The translations under genes and the position numbers were made by a program. 64,000 nt of DNA from Oribacterium asaccharolyticum ACB7. Its GTDB lineage: Bacteria > Bacillota > Clostridia > Lachnospirales > Lachnospiraceae. Below, piece by piece: positions 18,229 to 27,362 of this stretch. The stretch lies in NCBI RefSeq assembly GCF_000238075.1, contig NZ_JH414505.1, forward strand, positions 529,904-593,903, in the 5' to 3' direction. A model generated the notes under the pieces. That model was not told the DNA's origin. It saw only the letters and a list, made by a program, of their open reading frames with translations, and did no database searches. Position 1 is the first letter of the stretch. Each line of letters begins with the position of its first letter.

Positions 18229-18732
18229 TTATGCGCTAAACGGGAAAGCTTCTCCCGGATTCACCGTAACGTCCTCTACGGTCTCCTCCCCCTGCTTTAC
18301 AATGTAGTGCACACCATATTTCTTAAAAAAGCTGCCATACTCCGTATCCGTAGACTTGGAATAGCGAAAATCCTGAATCGCAGCCTCATTGGCAATGGTC
18401 TTCATGACTTCGTTCAGGAAGGTGTTCAGGGCTTCCGTACTCACATTTTCCACAATTTCCACTTCAACGTTAACCGTCTTTGCGCTGTTATCTCCGGAGA
18501 TATTTAAGTTCTTTACAAACGGATAGTCCGATGGAGAAACGGATTCCAAGACATCGTTATGAATCTGGTCAAAATCCATGGGAATCTCTACCTCCGCCGC
18601 AGCCGTGGTCATCACCGGTGTCTCATTTACACCGTACTTCGGCTTACAGGCACTAAGCCCCGAGAAAGCAAGAAGCGCTATCGCAATATATACACTGTTC
18701 CTTTTTACTATATTCCCATGTACTCTCTTCAT
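18229..18732 (-). CDS. small putative lipoprotein, function unknown
   Basis: The 167-residue protein has a basic N-terminus, one hydrophobic segment and the lipobox LSAC with Cys29, so it should be exported and lipid-anchored. The mature part is acidic and soluble, with alternating Val/Glu stretches such as NVEVEIVEN that predict beta strands. I do not recognise a family. It lies 114 bp upstream of the PglF-like gene on the same strand, so it may be a surface component of that cluster. An AAGGA site precedes the ATG. The spacer to the next gene holds a GC-rich hairpin but no T run. Confidence 0.6.
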   Translation of the reverse strand: MKRVHGNIVKRNSVYIAIALLAFSGLSACKPKYGVNETPVMTTAAAEVEIPMDFDQIHNDVLESVSPSDYPFVKNLNISGDNSAKTVNVEVEIVENVSTEALNTFLNEVMKTIANEAAIQDFRYSKSTDTEYGSFFKKYGVHYIVKQGEETVEDVTVNPGEAFPFSA

Positions 18733-18835
18733 TTTTTCATCCGTCCTTATCTGTTTATTTTGAAAATCCGAATTTCATAACGGCTATTATACCATGCTTC
18801 TTCCGTATTTCTAGGAAAATGTGCCGAAGAAAAAA

Positions 18836-18857
18836 GAGCCGTGCAAAAGCACGACTC
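18836..18857 (-). terminator. intrinsic terminator of ppdK
   Basis: GAGCCGTGC and GCACGACTC flank AAAA, with one mismatch; on the minus strand the stem is followed by a T run (A run 18829-18835). It starts 17 bp after the ppdK stop. Confidence 0.88.
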
Positions 18858-18873
18858 CTTTCCTACATGTAAA

Positions 18874-21507
18874 TTACTTTCTCGGATTCTTAATCTCAGC
18901 CTGTGCTGCAGCAAGACGTGCTACCGGCACACGGAACGGAGAACAGGATACATAGTCCAAACCGATGTTGTGGCAGAACTCAACGGAAGAAGGATCTCCA
19001 CCGTGCTCACCGCAGATTCCTACGTGTAAGTGCGGATTTACCGGTCTTCCGAGGTCAATCGCCATCTTCATCAGCTTTCCTACACCAACCTGGTCAAGCT
19101 TAGCAAACGGATCGGACTCGAAGATCTTGTTGTCATAGTAAGCATTCAAGAACTTTCCGGCATCATCTCTGGAGAAACCGAAGGTCATCTGGGTTAAGTC
19201 ATTGGTTCCGAAGCAGAAGAAGTCCGCTTCCTTAGCAATCTCATCCGCAGTGAGGCATGCTCTCGGAATCTCAATCATGGTACCTACCTGGTAAGCAAGC
19301 TTCACGCCGGCCTTCTTGATTTCCTCTTCGGCAGTCTCTACAACGACCTTCTTAACAACATTGAACTCCTTCACTTCGGAAGTAAGCGGAATCATGATTT
19401 CCGGCTCAAGCTTCCAATCCGGATGCTTCTTCTGTACGTTGATTGCCGCACGGATAACAGCCTTCGTCTGCATAACGGCAATTTCCGGATAAGTAACGGC
19501 AAGACGCAGTCCTCTGTGTCCCATCATCGGGTTAAACTCGTGCAGGGAAGTGATAATGTCCTTAATCTCCTGAACAGTCTTGTTCTTTGCCTTAGCGAGC
19601 TTCTCGATTTCCTCTTCCTCCTGCGGTACGAACTCGTGGAGAGGCGGATCCAGGAAACGGATGGTAACGGGGTTACCCTCAAGAGCCTCATAAAGTGCCT
19701 CGAAGTCTCCCTGCTGGAAGGGAAGAATCTTCTCTAAGGCTTCTTCTCTCTCTTCCTTGGTATCGGAAACAATCATCTCACGGAAAGCAAAGATTCTCTC
19801 GGGGTCGAAGAACATATGCTCTGTACGGCAAAGTCCGATTCCTTCAGCACCGAGCTCTCTTGCCTTCTTAGCATCCTGCGGTGTATCGGCATTGGTACGA
19901 ACGGCAAGCTTTCTGTACTTATCAGCCCATCCCATGATACGGCCGAACTCACCGGCAATACTTGCATCTACTGTCGGAATGATGCCCTCATAAACATTTC
20001 CTGTCGTTCCGTCAATGGAAATCGCATCTCCCTCATGGAAGGTCTTTCCGCCGAGAGTAAACTTCTTGTTGGCCTCATCCATCACGATGTCGCCAAGACC
20101 GGCTACGCAGCAGGTTCCCATTCCACGTGCAACAACGGCTGCGTGAGAAGTCATACCGCCACGAACGGTTAAGATACCCTGTGCCACCTTCATTCCGGTG
20201 ATATCCTCCGGAGAAGTCTCTAAACGTACCAAAACAACCTTTTCTCCGCGAGCTGCCCAAGCTTCAGCATCATCTGCGGAGAATACCACCTTACCGCAAG
20301 CAGCTCCGGGAGAGGCACCGAGTCCCTTTCCAAGCGGAGTGGCAGCCTTCAATGCCTTCTGATCAAACTGCGGGTGAAGAAGGGTATCCAGGTTACGAGG
20401 ATCGATCATGGCAACTGCCTCTTCCTCGGTACGCATTCCTTCATCTACTAAATCACAGGCAATCTTAAGTGCCGCCTGTGCGGTTCTCTTACCGTTTCTG
20501 GTCTGGAGCATGTAAAGCTTTCCGTGCTCAACGGTGAACTCCATATCCTGCATATCTCTGTAGTGCTTCTCCAGAGTACTGCATACCTCAGTAAACTGCT
20601 TAAATGCCTCCGGGAACTTCTGCTCCATCTCGTTGATGTGCATCGGTGTACGAACACCGGCTACTACGTCTTCTCCCTGTGCATTGGTCAAGAACTCACC
20701 GAAAAGTCCCTTGTTTCCGGTTGCCGGATCTCTTGTGAAAGCCACACCGGTTCCGCAATCGTCACCCATGTTACCAAATGCCATGGACTGTACGTTTACG
20801 GCTGTACCCCAAGAATAGGGGATGTCGTTGTCTCTACGATAAACGTTTGCACGGGGGTTGTCCCAGCTGCGGAATACGGCCTTGATGGCACCGAAAAGCT
20901 GTTCCTTCGGATCAGTCGGGAAATCCTTACCGATCTTCTCCTTGTATTCAGCCTTGAACTGCTCGGCAAGCTCGTGAAGGTCTTCTGCAGAAAGCTCAAC
21001 GTCCTGCTTAACGCCCTTTTTCTCCTTCATCTTATCGATAAGTTCCTCGAAGTACTTCTTTCCAACTTCCATAACAACGTCGGAGTACATCTGGATAAAT
21101 CTTCTGTAGCAGTCCCAAGCCCATCTGGGATTTCCGGACTTCTCTGCGATAACTCTTACTACATCTTCATTCAAACCAAGGTTTAAGATGGTATCCATCA
21201 TACCCGGCATAGAAGCTCTTGCGCCGGAACGAACGGATACAAGAAGGGGATTCTCATGGTCTCCGAACTTCTTTCCCGTAATCTCTTCCATCTTCTTGAT
21301 ATGTTCTTCAATCTGCCCCATGATTTCCGCATTGATTTCTCTGCCGTCCTCATAGTACTGTGTACAAGCTTCCGTTGTAATTGTGAAGCCTTGCGGAACA
21401 GGTAAACCAATATTGGTCATCTCTGCAAGGTTTGCTCCTTTACCTCCAAGAAGCTCTCTCATGCTTGCGTCACCCTCTGTGAAGAGGTAAACCCACTTTC
21501 TTGCCAT
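18874..21507 (-). CDS. ppdK: pyruvate, phosphate dikinase
   Basis: This 877-residue cytosolic enzyme interconverts pyruvate, ATP and phosphate with phosphoenolpyruvate, AMP and pyrophosphate, in anaerobes often as a glycolytic step using pyrophosphate. The N-terminal nucleotide domain begins KWVYLFTEGDASMRELLGGKGANLAEM, the swivelling phosphohistidine motif is GGMTSHAAVVARGMGTCC (about residue 450), and the C-terminal PEP-utilising barrel ends with CFGTNDLTQMTFGFSRDD and a late GICGEHGGDP with the catalytic Cys. Length is standard. AAGGAGG precedes the ATG. It is monocistronic: a promoter lies at 21636-21664 and a terminator directly follows. Confidence 0.97.
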   Translation of the reverse strand: MARKWVYLFTEGDASMRELLGGKGANLAEMTNIGLPVPQGFTITTEACTQYYEDGREINAEIMGQIEEHIKKMEEITGKKFGDHENPLLVSVRSGARASMPGMMDTILNLGLNEDVVRVIAEKSGNPRWAWDCYRRFIQMYSDVVMEVGKKYFEELIDKMKEKKGVKQDVELSAEDLHELAEQFKAEYKEKIGKDFPTDPKEQLFGAIKAVFRSWDNPRANVYRRDNDIPYSWGTAVNVQSMAFGNMGDDCGTGVAFTRDPATGNKGLFGEFLTNAQGEDVVAGVRTPMHINEMEQKFPEAFKQFTEVCSTLEKHYRDMQDMEFTVEHGKLYMLQTRNGKRTAQAALKIACDLVDEGMRTEEEAVAMIDPRNLDTLLHPQFDQKALKAATPLGKGLGASPGAACGKVVFSADDAEAWAARGEKVVLVRLETSPEDITGMKVAQGILTVRGGMTSHAAVVARGMGTCCVAGLGDIVMDEANKKFTLGGKTFHEGDAISIDGTTGNVYEGIIPTVDASIAGEFGRIMGWADKYRKLAVRTNADTPQDAKKARELGAEGIGLCRTEHMFFDPERIFAFREMIVSDTKEEREEALEKILPFQQGDFEALYEALEGNPVTIRFLDPPLHEFVPQEEEEIEKLAKAKNKTVQEIKDIITSLHEFNPMMGHRGLRLAVTYPEIAVMQTKAVIRAAINVQKKHPDWKLEPEIMIPLTSEVKEFNVVKKVVVETAEEEIKKAGVKLAYQVGTMIEIPRACLTADEIAKEADFFCFGTNDLTQMTFGFSRDDAGKFLNAYYDNKIFESDPFAKLDQVGVGKLMKMAIDLGRPVNPHLHVGICGEHGGDPSSVEFCHNIGLDYVSCSPFRVPVARLAAAQAEIKNPRK

Positions 21508-21635
21508 CTTTAACCTCCTTATATTTCTCTCTTACAAATGAATGTAAAGAAGATAAGTTTGAACGATGTACACCATGTACAACTATGTTGAAACCCCGTG
21601 CTTTTTCTTAAAAAAAGGAATAAACACTAAGCGGA

Positions 21636-21664
21636 ATTATATATGACAGGGCATTTTTAGTAAA
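21636..21664 (-). promoter_or_regulatory. ppdK promoter
   Basis: On the minus strand TTTACT (21664-21659) is separated by 17 bp from TATAAT (21641-21636). The inferred start lies about 120 bp before the ppdK ATG. A short palindrome-like GTACATGGTGTAC occurs in the leader near 21570. Confidence 0.6.
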
Positions 21665-21709
21665 GGGACGAATTCTATAATTCGAGAATTTTTCGCTATT
21701 TCGAAGAAA

Positions 21710-21754
21710 AAGGTCGGAAGTAGAAAGCCTGCAGTGCTCTCTTCTTCCAACCTT
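21710..21754 (-). terminator. terminator of the response regulator gene
   Basis: AAGGTCGGAAG (21710-21720) and CTTCCAACCTT (21744-21754) pair with one mismatch and a long loop, followed on the minus strand by TTTCTTC. It ends the trxA/trxB-to-regulator gene run. Confidence 0.7.
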
Positions 21755-21767
21755 ATGAAAAATTTAT

Positions 21768-22469
21768 TTATGCTTTAAAACGATATCCTACGCCCCAGAT
21801 TGTCTCGATATACTGCGGCTTCACCGCATTACTCATCTCGATTTTTTCACGAAGCTTTTTGATATGTACAGTAACCGTCGCAATGTCTCCGATGGATTCC
21901 ATCTTCCAGATTTCCTGGAAAAGCTCTTCCTTGGTAAAGACACGGTTCGGATGTGCCGCAAGAAAGGCCAAAAGATCGAATTCCCGAGAGGTGAATGTGA
22001 CTTCCTTCCCGTCCACAAAAACTCTTCTTGCCGTAGTATCAATCCGAAGTCCGCGAATCTCAATAATTGCATTTTCTTCTTTTCCGTTGTCTCTGAGTCT
22101 CTTATAACGAGCCAAATGTGCCTTCACCCGGGCTACCAATTCACTCGCGGAAAAAGGCTTCGTCATATAATCATCCGCCCCAAGTCCCAGGCCGCGAATC
22201 TTATCAATATCATCTCTTCTGGCGGAAACCAGAAGAATCGGGATATCTTTCTTTGCTCTTAACTCCTGTGTGACGGAAAAACCGTCTCTTCCGGGAAGCA
22301 TGATATCCAAAATCAAAAGATCGTAGTCCGAAGCAAGGGCACGCTGCAATCCTTTCTCTCCGTCCTTCTCCGTATCTACCAAAAAACCGGACAATTCCAA
22401 ATAGTCTCTTTCCAGTTCCGCAATGGACTCCTCATCTTCCACAATTAATATTTTCTGTTTTTCTTCCAT
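21768..22469 (-). CDS. OmpR/PhoB family response regulator
   Basis: The 233-residue regulator has a receiver domain with acidic pocket VEDEE and phosphoacceptor Asp55 (LLILDIMLPGRDGF), conserved Thr/Ser and Lys (TKPFSASELVARV), and a C-terminal winged helix DNA-binding domain (RRVFVDGKEVTFTSREFDLLAFL ... GVGYRF). It is coupled to the histidine kinase gene 8 bp upstream; the kinase precedes the regulator, the reverse of the commonest order. No target can be named. A terminator follows directly. Confidence 0.93.
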   Translation of the reverse strand: MEEKQKILIVEDEESIAELERDYLELSGFLVDTEKDGEKGLQRALASDYDLLILDIMLPGRDGFSVTQELRAKKDIPILLVSARRDDIDKIRGLGLGADDYMTKPFSASELVARVKAHLARYKRLRDNGKEENAIIEIRGLRIDTTARRVFVDGKEVTFTSREFDLLAFLAAHPNRVFTKEELFQEIWKMESIGDIATVTVHIKKLREKIEMSNAVKPQYIETIWGVGYRFKA

Positions 22470-22477
22470 AAAATTCT

Positions 22478-23515
22478 CTACCCCTCCATAAAGTGTTTTC
22501 TCAAAACAAAGTGTATACCGGTACCTACGCCTATTTCACTGTCTGCCCAAATCCGTCCTCCACTGTCCTCAATAATCTTTTTCACAATGGACAAGCCAAT
22601 ACCGGAACCTCCGGTTTCCGTGCTTCTGGCCGTGTCGGAACGATAAAACCGTTCGAAGATATAGGGAAGGTCTTTTTTCTCGATGCCTTTCCCGTTGTCC
22701 TCTATCACTACCTCTACAAAGTCTCCCGCATCCAAAAGGCTGAAATGGATCTTCGGCTCCGCCTTATCCATATACTTTACCGCATTGGAAACGATATTGT
22801 TCAATACTTTTCTAAGCTGCACGGGATCGGCAATCACCTCCACCGTATCTTCCAAGTAGTAATCGGTCGTAAATTGAAATCCTATCGCATCCAGGTCTAT
22901 CGCCATTTCCATACCGTAATCCTGAAAATATTCCAGCGCCGGAAGATGCACAAAATGATACGGAATCTTGTTCGTCTCAATCTTCGCATAGTAGTTCAAC
23001 TCATCTATCAGCCGATTCATCTCAACAGCCTTATGATAGATGGTTTGCAGATACTTTCTTTTTTTCTCTTCCGTTGCCGCAACCCCGTCCAGGATTCCCT
23101 CCGCATAGCCTCGAATGGCCGTAATCGGCGTTTTTAAATCGTGGGCAATATTGCTGACCAACTCCCGGTTTTCCTCCTCGTCTCTCGCCTTTTCTTCCTG
23201 ATTTTGCTTCAGCTTCATCCGCATTTTTTCAAAGGCCTGTGTCAGTTCGGCAAACTCGTCATGCGATTCCGCTTCCAGGGTAAAGTTCAAATCACCGGAT
23301 TCTATGCGCCTCGCGGCATTTTTTAAGCTGTCAATCGGTTTCACGATTCCGTTGTAAATCCATGCCACAAGGAAAATGCCGGCAAGAGCCAGGACGAAGA
23401 TGTTTTGTCCCATACTCGTAATGCCGTGTGTGGAGAGGAAAAAAAGAAAAATCGGCAGAACGGTACTGACACAAAAACTCATCGCCACTCTTCCCATTAA
23501 GCCAAGGCTTTTCAT
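22478..23515 (-). CDS. sensor histidine kinase
   Basis: The 345-residue kinase has two N-terminal hydrophobic segments with a very short external loop, a HAMP linker (IVKPIDSLKNAARRIESGDLN), a HisKA dimerisation helix (VSNIAHDLKTPITAIRGYAEG) and an HATPase domain with NIVSNAVKY, DNGKGI, and GGSGIGLSIVKKI. The tiny sensor loop suggests it senses the membrane or an interacting protein. ATG 23515 is preceded by GGAGGG; the longer frame would overlap glf, so I reject it. It pairs with the regulator directly downstream. Confidence 0.92.
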   Translation of the reverse strand: MKSLGLMGRVAMSFCVSTVLPIFLFFLSTHGITSMGQNIFVLALAGIFLVAWIYNGIVKPIDSLKNAARRIESGDLNFTLEAESHDEFAELTQAFEKMRMKLKQNQEEKARDEEENRELVSNIAHDLKTPITAIRGYAEGILDGVAATEEKKRKYLQTIYHKAVEMNRLIDELNYYAKIETNKIPYHFVHLPALEYFQDYGMEMAIDLDAIGFQFTTDYYLEDTVEVIADPVQLRKVLNNIVSNAVKYMDKAEPKIHFSLLDAGDFVEVVIEDNGKGIEKKDLPYIFERFYRSDTARSTETGGSGIGLSIVKKIIEDSGGRIWADSEIGVGTGIHFVLRKHFMEG

Positions 23516-23555
23516 TGTCCCTCCTCTCCCGTTCGAAACGGTATTATGACATGCT

Positions 23556-24677
23556 TTATCTAAGGGTGTTTTCCGAAAATTGCAGTGCAGCCGCAATCAC
23601 GGCATCCATATCATAGTACTTGTACTCTCCGAGGCGGCCTCCGAAAAGAAGCTTCTCCTCTTTCTTTGCGAGAGCCTGATACTCTGCAAAGAGAGCCTGA
23701 TTTTTCTCATCATTTACAGGGTAATACGGTTCTTCCCCTCTCTTCCACTCCGCACTGTATTCCTTGGAAATAATTGTGGTCGGAAGATCCTTTCCTGCAC
23801 GGTCTTTTCCGAAGGTAAACCACTTATGTTCGATGATTCTTGTGTAAGGGCTTTCTTCGTCCGTGTAGTTCACAGCCGCATTTCCCTGGAAATTCGGTAT
23901 CGGAAGCTCCTCCACTTCGAAACGAACTTTTCTGTACTCCAGTTCTCCAAGGCAATAGTCGTAGTAGGCATCGATAGCACCGGTAAAGATGACTTTCTTC
24001 GCCTTACTCATCCACTCCTCCTTCTTTTCCAGGAAGTCTACCGAAAGCTCTACCGGAATGCCCTCCAGCATCTTCTCCACCATAGCCGTATACCCCTCTA
24101 CCGGAATCCCCTGATAAAGTGCATTGAAATAGTTGTTGTCATAGGTAAATCGCACGGGAAGTCGACGAATAATGGACGCCGGAAGATCCTTGCAATCTCT
24201 TCCCCACTGCTTCTTCGTATAGCCCTTGATGAGCTTTTCGTAAATCTCTCTTCCGACAAGGGAAATGGCCTGCTCTTCCAGATTTTTCGGCTCGCCGATA
24301 CCTGCAGCCCGCCTCTCCTCTTCAATCTTTTTCTCCGCCTCTTCCGGCGTAATCACTCCCCACATCGTGTTAAAGGTATACATATTGAAAGGAAGAGAAT
24401 AAATCTTTCCCCTATAGTTCGCTACGGGAGAGTTGGTGAAACGGTTGAAGTCAGCAAAGCGATTCACATAATTCCATACCTTAGTATTGTTGGTATGGAA
24501 AATGTGCGCTCCGTAATGGTGTACCATAATCCCGTTTTTCTCGTAGGAATACACATTTCCGCCAACATGATTCCGCTTATCGATTACGAGCACCTTCTTT
24601 CCTCTGCTCGCAGCTTCATGTGCAAATACCGCCCCAAAAAGTCCGGCTCCCACTACAAGATAATCCAGCTCTTCCAT
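23556..24677 (-). CDS. glf: UDP-galactopyranose mutase
   Basis: This 373-residue flavoenzyme interconverts UDP-galactopyranose and UDP-galactofuranose for galactofuranose-containing surface glycans. The FAD-binding start is DYLVVGAGLFGAVFAHEA with VIDKRNHVGGN; other family marks are YGAHIFHTNN, KGYTKKQWG and the C-terminal FGGRLGEYKYYDMD. Length is standard. It lies between the OhrR-like regulator and the histidine kinase, on the same strand with short gaps. The galactose importer at the left end and PglF-like enzyme suggest active glycan synthesis from galactose. Confidence 0.96.
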   Translation of the reverse strand: MEELDYLVVGAGLFGAVFAHEAASRGKKVLVIDKRNHVGGNVYSYEKNGIMVHHYGAHIFHTNNTKVWNYVNRFADFNRFTNSPVANYRGKIYSLPFNMYTFNTMWGVITPEEAEKKIEEERRAAGIGEPKNLEEQAISLVGREIYEKLIKGYTKKQWGRDCKDLPASIIRRLPVRFTYDNNYFNALYQGIPVEGYTAMVEKMLEGIPVELSVDFLEKKEEWMSKAKKVIFTGAIDAYYDYCLGELEYRKVRFEVEELPIPNFQGNAAVNYTDEESPYTRIIEHKWFTFGKDRAGKDLPTTIISKEYSAEWKRGEEPYYPVNDEKNQALFAEYQALAKKEEKLLFGGRLGEYKYYDMDAVIAAALQFSENTLR

Positions 24678-24721
24678 ATTCTTCTCCTTTGCTTTTCGCT
24701 CAAAACGGCAACATCCGATTC

Positions 24722-25171
24722 CTAAACTATTTCGGGATTTTCCATTGCATGCAGGGTCCTGCTCAATAACTTCTTTAATATCCCTATTTCTTCCAAACTT
24801 AAGGGAATACAGGCGTGCATGGAATGCGGCACCGATTTAGCCTTCTCCTGCAGCTTCTCCCCCTCTTCGGTAATATGTACGCAAAGAGCCCTTTCATCGT
24901 CCCGATACCGGGCACGGGTAATCAGTCCCTTCTGCTCCAAACGCTTTAAAAGCGGTGTCAGGGTTCCGGAATCCAGATACAAAACCTCTCCCAGGTCCTT
25001 TACCCGGACTTCTTTCTTCTCCCACATTACCATCATAGTAATGTATTGGGTATAGGTTAAATCCAAAGGATCCAAAAAAGGTTTATACCTTCTGGTAACT
25101 TCTTTTGCACAAGCATAAAGAGGAAAGCAAAGCTGATTCTCCAGTCTTAACTCCTTATATTCTTCCTGCAT
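24722..25171 (-). CDS. MarR family regulator, OhrR-like (peroxide-sensing type)
   Basis: The 149-residue regulator has the OhrR N-terminal signature LENQLCFPLYA with the reactive Cys at position 15, the same position as the organic peroxide-sensing Cys of Bacillus OhrR. A winged helix follows (VKDLGEVLYLDSGTLTPLLKRLEQKGLITR and a basic wing RYRDDERALCVHIT). The gene lies 38 bp after trxB, so it may sense oxidants and control the thioredoxin genes, but no ohr peroxidase gene is nearby. Its operator was not identified. Confidence 0.85.
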   Translation of the reverse strand: MQEEYKELRLENQLCFPLYACAKEVTRRYKPFLDPLDLTYTQYITMMVMWEKKEVRVKDLGEVLYLDSGTLTPLLKRLEQKGLITRARYRDDERALCVHITEEGEKLQEKAKSVPHSMHACIPLSLEEIGILKKLLSRTLHAMENPEIV

Positions 25172-25209
25172 AACTCTTTCCTTTCCTTTTTCTGAAAATC
25201 CATATCGCC

Positions 25210-26124
25210 TTATAAAGCAAGTCCGTTAATATAATTTACGGCAGCAAGGGCCGCTACAGCACCGTCGGAAGCCGCGGTAGCCAATTGTCTTACAGCCTTT
25301 GTCCTGCAGTCTCCCGCCGTAAAAATGCCTTCGGTCTTTGTGCTGCAATCTTCCCCTGCGGAAATATAGCCCTTGCTGTCCAAGTCCACCTCATTCCGGA
25401 AGGCCTCATTGTCCGGAGCCTGTCCGACAGCCACAAAAAGACCGTTCACCGGAATTTGTCTTTCCTTGCCGTCCTTATCTTGAACAAGAATCCCCGTAAG
25501 GCCGGAAGCATCGCTTTCCAATGCTTTGATGGTCGAATTCAAAACCAACTCCACATTCTTCTTGGCAACCAGTCGATCGACCTCCGCCTTATCCGCCCGG
25601 AAACTGTCTCGTCTATGAATGACATAAACCTTTTCCACGTATTCCGAAAGAAAAGTGGCGTCTTCTACCGCAGTGTTTCCTCCGCCGTTTACCGCTACAA
25701 CCTTTCCCCGATAAAACATGCCGTCACAGGTCGCGCAATAGGAAACACCCTTCCCTACAAGCTCCTGTTCCTTTTCTATGCCGAGGTTCCTATTTTTTGC
25801 TCCGGTTGCCAGAATTACCGCTTTCGCTTCATACTCTTTGTCCTTCGTGACTACAATTTTGTGCCCATTCTTCTCCTGAACGGAGAGAACCTTTTCAAAA
25901 CGAATCTCCGCTCCCAGTTCCTTTGCCTGGTTATACAGGTTGGTCGCAAACTCAAAACCGGAAATCTTCTTGATTCCGGGATAATTCTCTATCTCCGGTG
26001 TATTGATAATCTGTCCACCGTAAGCCGCACCTTCCAATACAAGAACGGACTTGCCGGCGCGAACGCCGTAAATTGCCGCGGAAAGGCCGGCGGTCCCTGC
26101 CCCTACTATAATCAAATCGAACAT
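25210..26124 (-). CDS. trxB: thioredoxin-disulfide reductase
   Basis: The 304-residue flavoprotein reduces thioredoxin with NADPH. It shows the FAD motif LIIVGAGTAGLSAAIYGVRAG, the redox-active CATC in VSYCATCDGMFYRG, the NADPH motif VNGGGNTAVEDATFL and the C-terminal FAD contact GIFTAGDCRTKAVRQLATAASDG. It lies downstream of trxA with a spacer that includes a 17-bp tandem array and a diverged palindromic repeat. Together with trxA it forms the cytosolic disulfide-reducing system. Confidence 0.96.
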   Translation of the reverse strand: MFDLIIVGAGTAGLSAAIYGVRAGKSVLVLEGAAYGGQIINTPEIENYPGIKKISGFEFATNLYNQAKELGAEIRFEKVLSVQEKNGHKIVVTKDKEYEAKAVILATGAKNRNLGIEKEQELVGKGVSYCATCDGMFYRGKVVAVNGGGNTAVEDATFLSEYVEKVYVIHRRDSFRADKAEVDRLVAKKNVELVLNSTIKALESDASGLTGILVQDKDGKERQIPVNGLFVAVGQAPDNEAFRNEVDLDSKGYISAGEDCSTKTEGIFTAGDCRTKAVRQLATAASDGAVAALAAVNYINGLAL

Positions 26125-26141
26125 ATTTTTCCTCTTTCTTA

Positions 26142-26174
26142 AACGAGGTGCCGCACAATACTGAGCGACACCTC
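26142..26174. repeat. diverged palindromic repeat copy between trxA and trxB
   Basis: AACGAGGTGCCGC and GCGACACCTC form a stem with one mismatch. The sequence resembles the 36-bp palindromic repeat family, with changes on both arms that preserve pairing. Confidence 0.55.
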
Positions 26175-26222
26175 ATCATCTTTTTTCTGTAGTCCCGTAT
26201 CTCACGGAATCCTTTTTCTGAG

Positions 26223-26289
26223 CGTTTCTTATTTTTGATCGTTTCTTACTTTCGATCGTCTCTTATTTTCAACCGTTTCTTACTTCAAG
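26223..26289. repeat. 17-bp tandem repeat array spanning the trxA stop codon
   Basis: Three 17-bp units (CGTTTCTTATTTTTGAT and variants) at 26223-26273 are followed by a 16-bp unit at 26274-26289 that includes the trxA stop codon (26280-26282). On the transcribed strand each unit contains AGTAAGAAACG or AATAAGAAACG, a copy of the trxA stop region. Confidence 0.85.
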
Positions 26290-26588
26290 AGATCTAAAAC
26301 CTGGTCCTTCGGAATAAAACCGGTATTCTGCTTATATACCTGACCGTCCTTAAACACAATCAAAGTCGGAATCGCACGAACACCGTAGCGAACCATGAGT
26401 TCCTGTTCTTCATCCGCATTTACGGCATAAACCTTAAAATCCTTTGCTTCCTCTGCAATCTCTCCGATGATGGGAGACAGCATCTGGCAAGGACCACACC
26501 AGCTTGCCCAGAAATCAACCAAAACCGGTTCCTTAGACTGTAAAACTTTCTCTTCAAATTCTTTTCCTGTGATGCTTGGTGCTGACAT
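26280..26588 (-). CDS. trxA: thioredoxin
   Basis: The 102-residue cytosolic disulfide reductase has the WCGPC active site (residues 30-34 region, FWASWCGPCQML), the cis-proline loop AIPTLIVF and standard length. AGGAGG precedes the ATG. A strong promoter is present upstream at 26704-26732. The last codons and stop lie in a tandem repeat array. TrxB follows on the same strand. Confidence 0.97.
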   Translation of the reverse strand: MSAPSITGKEFEEKVLQSKEPVLVDFWASWCGPCQMLSPIIGEIAEEAKDFKVYAVNADEEQELMVRYGVRAIPTLIVFKDGQVYKQNTGFIPKDQVLDLLK

Positions 26589-26703
26589 AATTTTCTCCTC
26601 CTATAAATTTAAATACTGTTTTTCTGTATACTCGCATACGAAATTCCGCATGCAGTTCCTCTTCCCAACTACTTTATCTCTCAATTTTATTTAAGACAAG
26701 TTA

Positions 26704-26732
26704 ATTGTACGCAATCTAATGATGCCTGTCAA
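26704..26732 (-). promoter_or_regulatory. trxA promoter
   Basis: On the minus strand a perfect -35 TTGACA (26732-26727) is followed after 17 bp by TACAAT (26709-26704), about 120 bp before the trxA start. This is the strongest sigma-70-type promoter I can see in the window. Confidence 0.85.
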
Positions 26733-26810
26733 CTGTTTTTTTCTTCCTTTTTTAAAACTCCTTCGCTTTTTTAAGACTGCTTTTTTAGACCGCCTTCTCT
26801 TTCCGTCCCG

Positions 26811-27356
26811 CTATGATTCAAAGTCTTCTATATCCATCATTTCCCGAATCAAGCTATAAGAAAATCCCTTTCTCATAAGAGAAGCCAAAAGCTTCTCCCT
26901 GTCTTTCCGATCGGAAAGGTCAAGACTTCTGCTCTTCTTCTCTATCCACTTCTTTAAAGCTTCCCGCTCGGGATTCGTCTCCTCTTCTCTTTGCTTTTCT
27001 CGGAAATCCGCGATGGCACGTTCCAGGGAAACGGAATCCACCCCTCTTAAAAACAGTTTGGACTTCATGTTCAAAAGAGAGCGCTTTCCTGCATTCTCCT
27101 CCAGATAACGCAGGGCGTAGTGATAGTCATTCAGATAATCATAGTCCTTCAAAAAGGCAATGGTTTTCTCTATCACATCCTCTGTATACCGTTCCGATTT
27201 CACGAGCTTCTCACGAAGACGGCGCTCCGTCTTTGCCGTTCCAGAAAGCAGGTAAAGACTCCTCTCCTTGCAACGCTGTAAGAGCTTCTCCTCCGTAGAG
27301 AGAGAAGCCCTTTCCAGAGGATTTCTAACCGTGATTTCTTCTTTCCATTCTTTCAT
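26811..27356 (-). CDS. recX: RecA regulatory protein RecX
   Basis: The 181-residue helical protein modulates RecA filaments. It shows the RecX repeat pattern: CKERSLYLLSGTAKTERRLREKLV with a following YLNDYHYALRYLEENAGKRSLLNMKSKLFLRGV, and ends with KGFSYSLIREMMD. It begins 6 bp after the recA stop, so the two are co-transcribed, as in many bacteria. Length and charge are normal. Confidence 0.9.
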   Translation of the reverse strand: MKEWKEEITVRNPLERASLSTEEKLLQRCKERSLYLLSGTAKTERRLREKLVKSERYTEDVIEKTIAFLKDYDYLNDYHYALRYLEENAGKRSLLNMKSKLFLRGVDSVSLERAIADFREKQREEETNPEREALKKWIEKKSRSLDLSDRKDREKLLASLMRKGFSYSLIREMMDIEDFES

Positions 27357-27362
27357 TACGCT

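Noticed and set aside
23580..24725. Long open frame of 381 codons on the plus strand
   Set aside because: It is exactly opposite glf, has no ribosome site and no recognisable protein features; it is a shadow of a codon-biased gene.
25285..26142. 285-codon plus-strand frame
   Set aside because: Lies opposite trxB; composition (Cys/Leu/Phe rich) is typical of antisense shadows.
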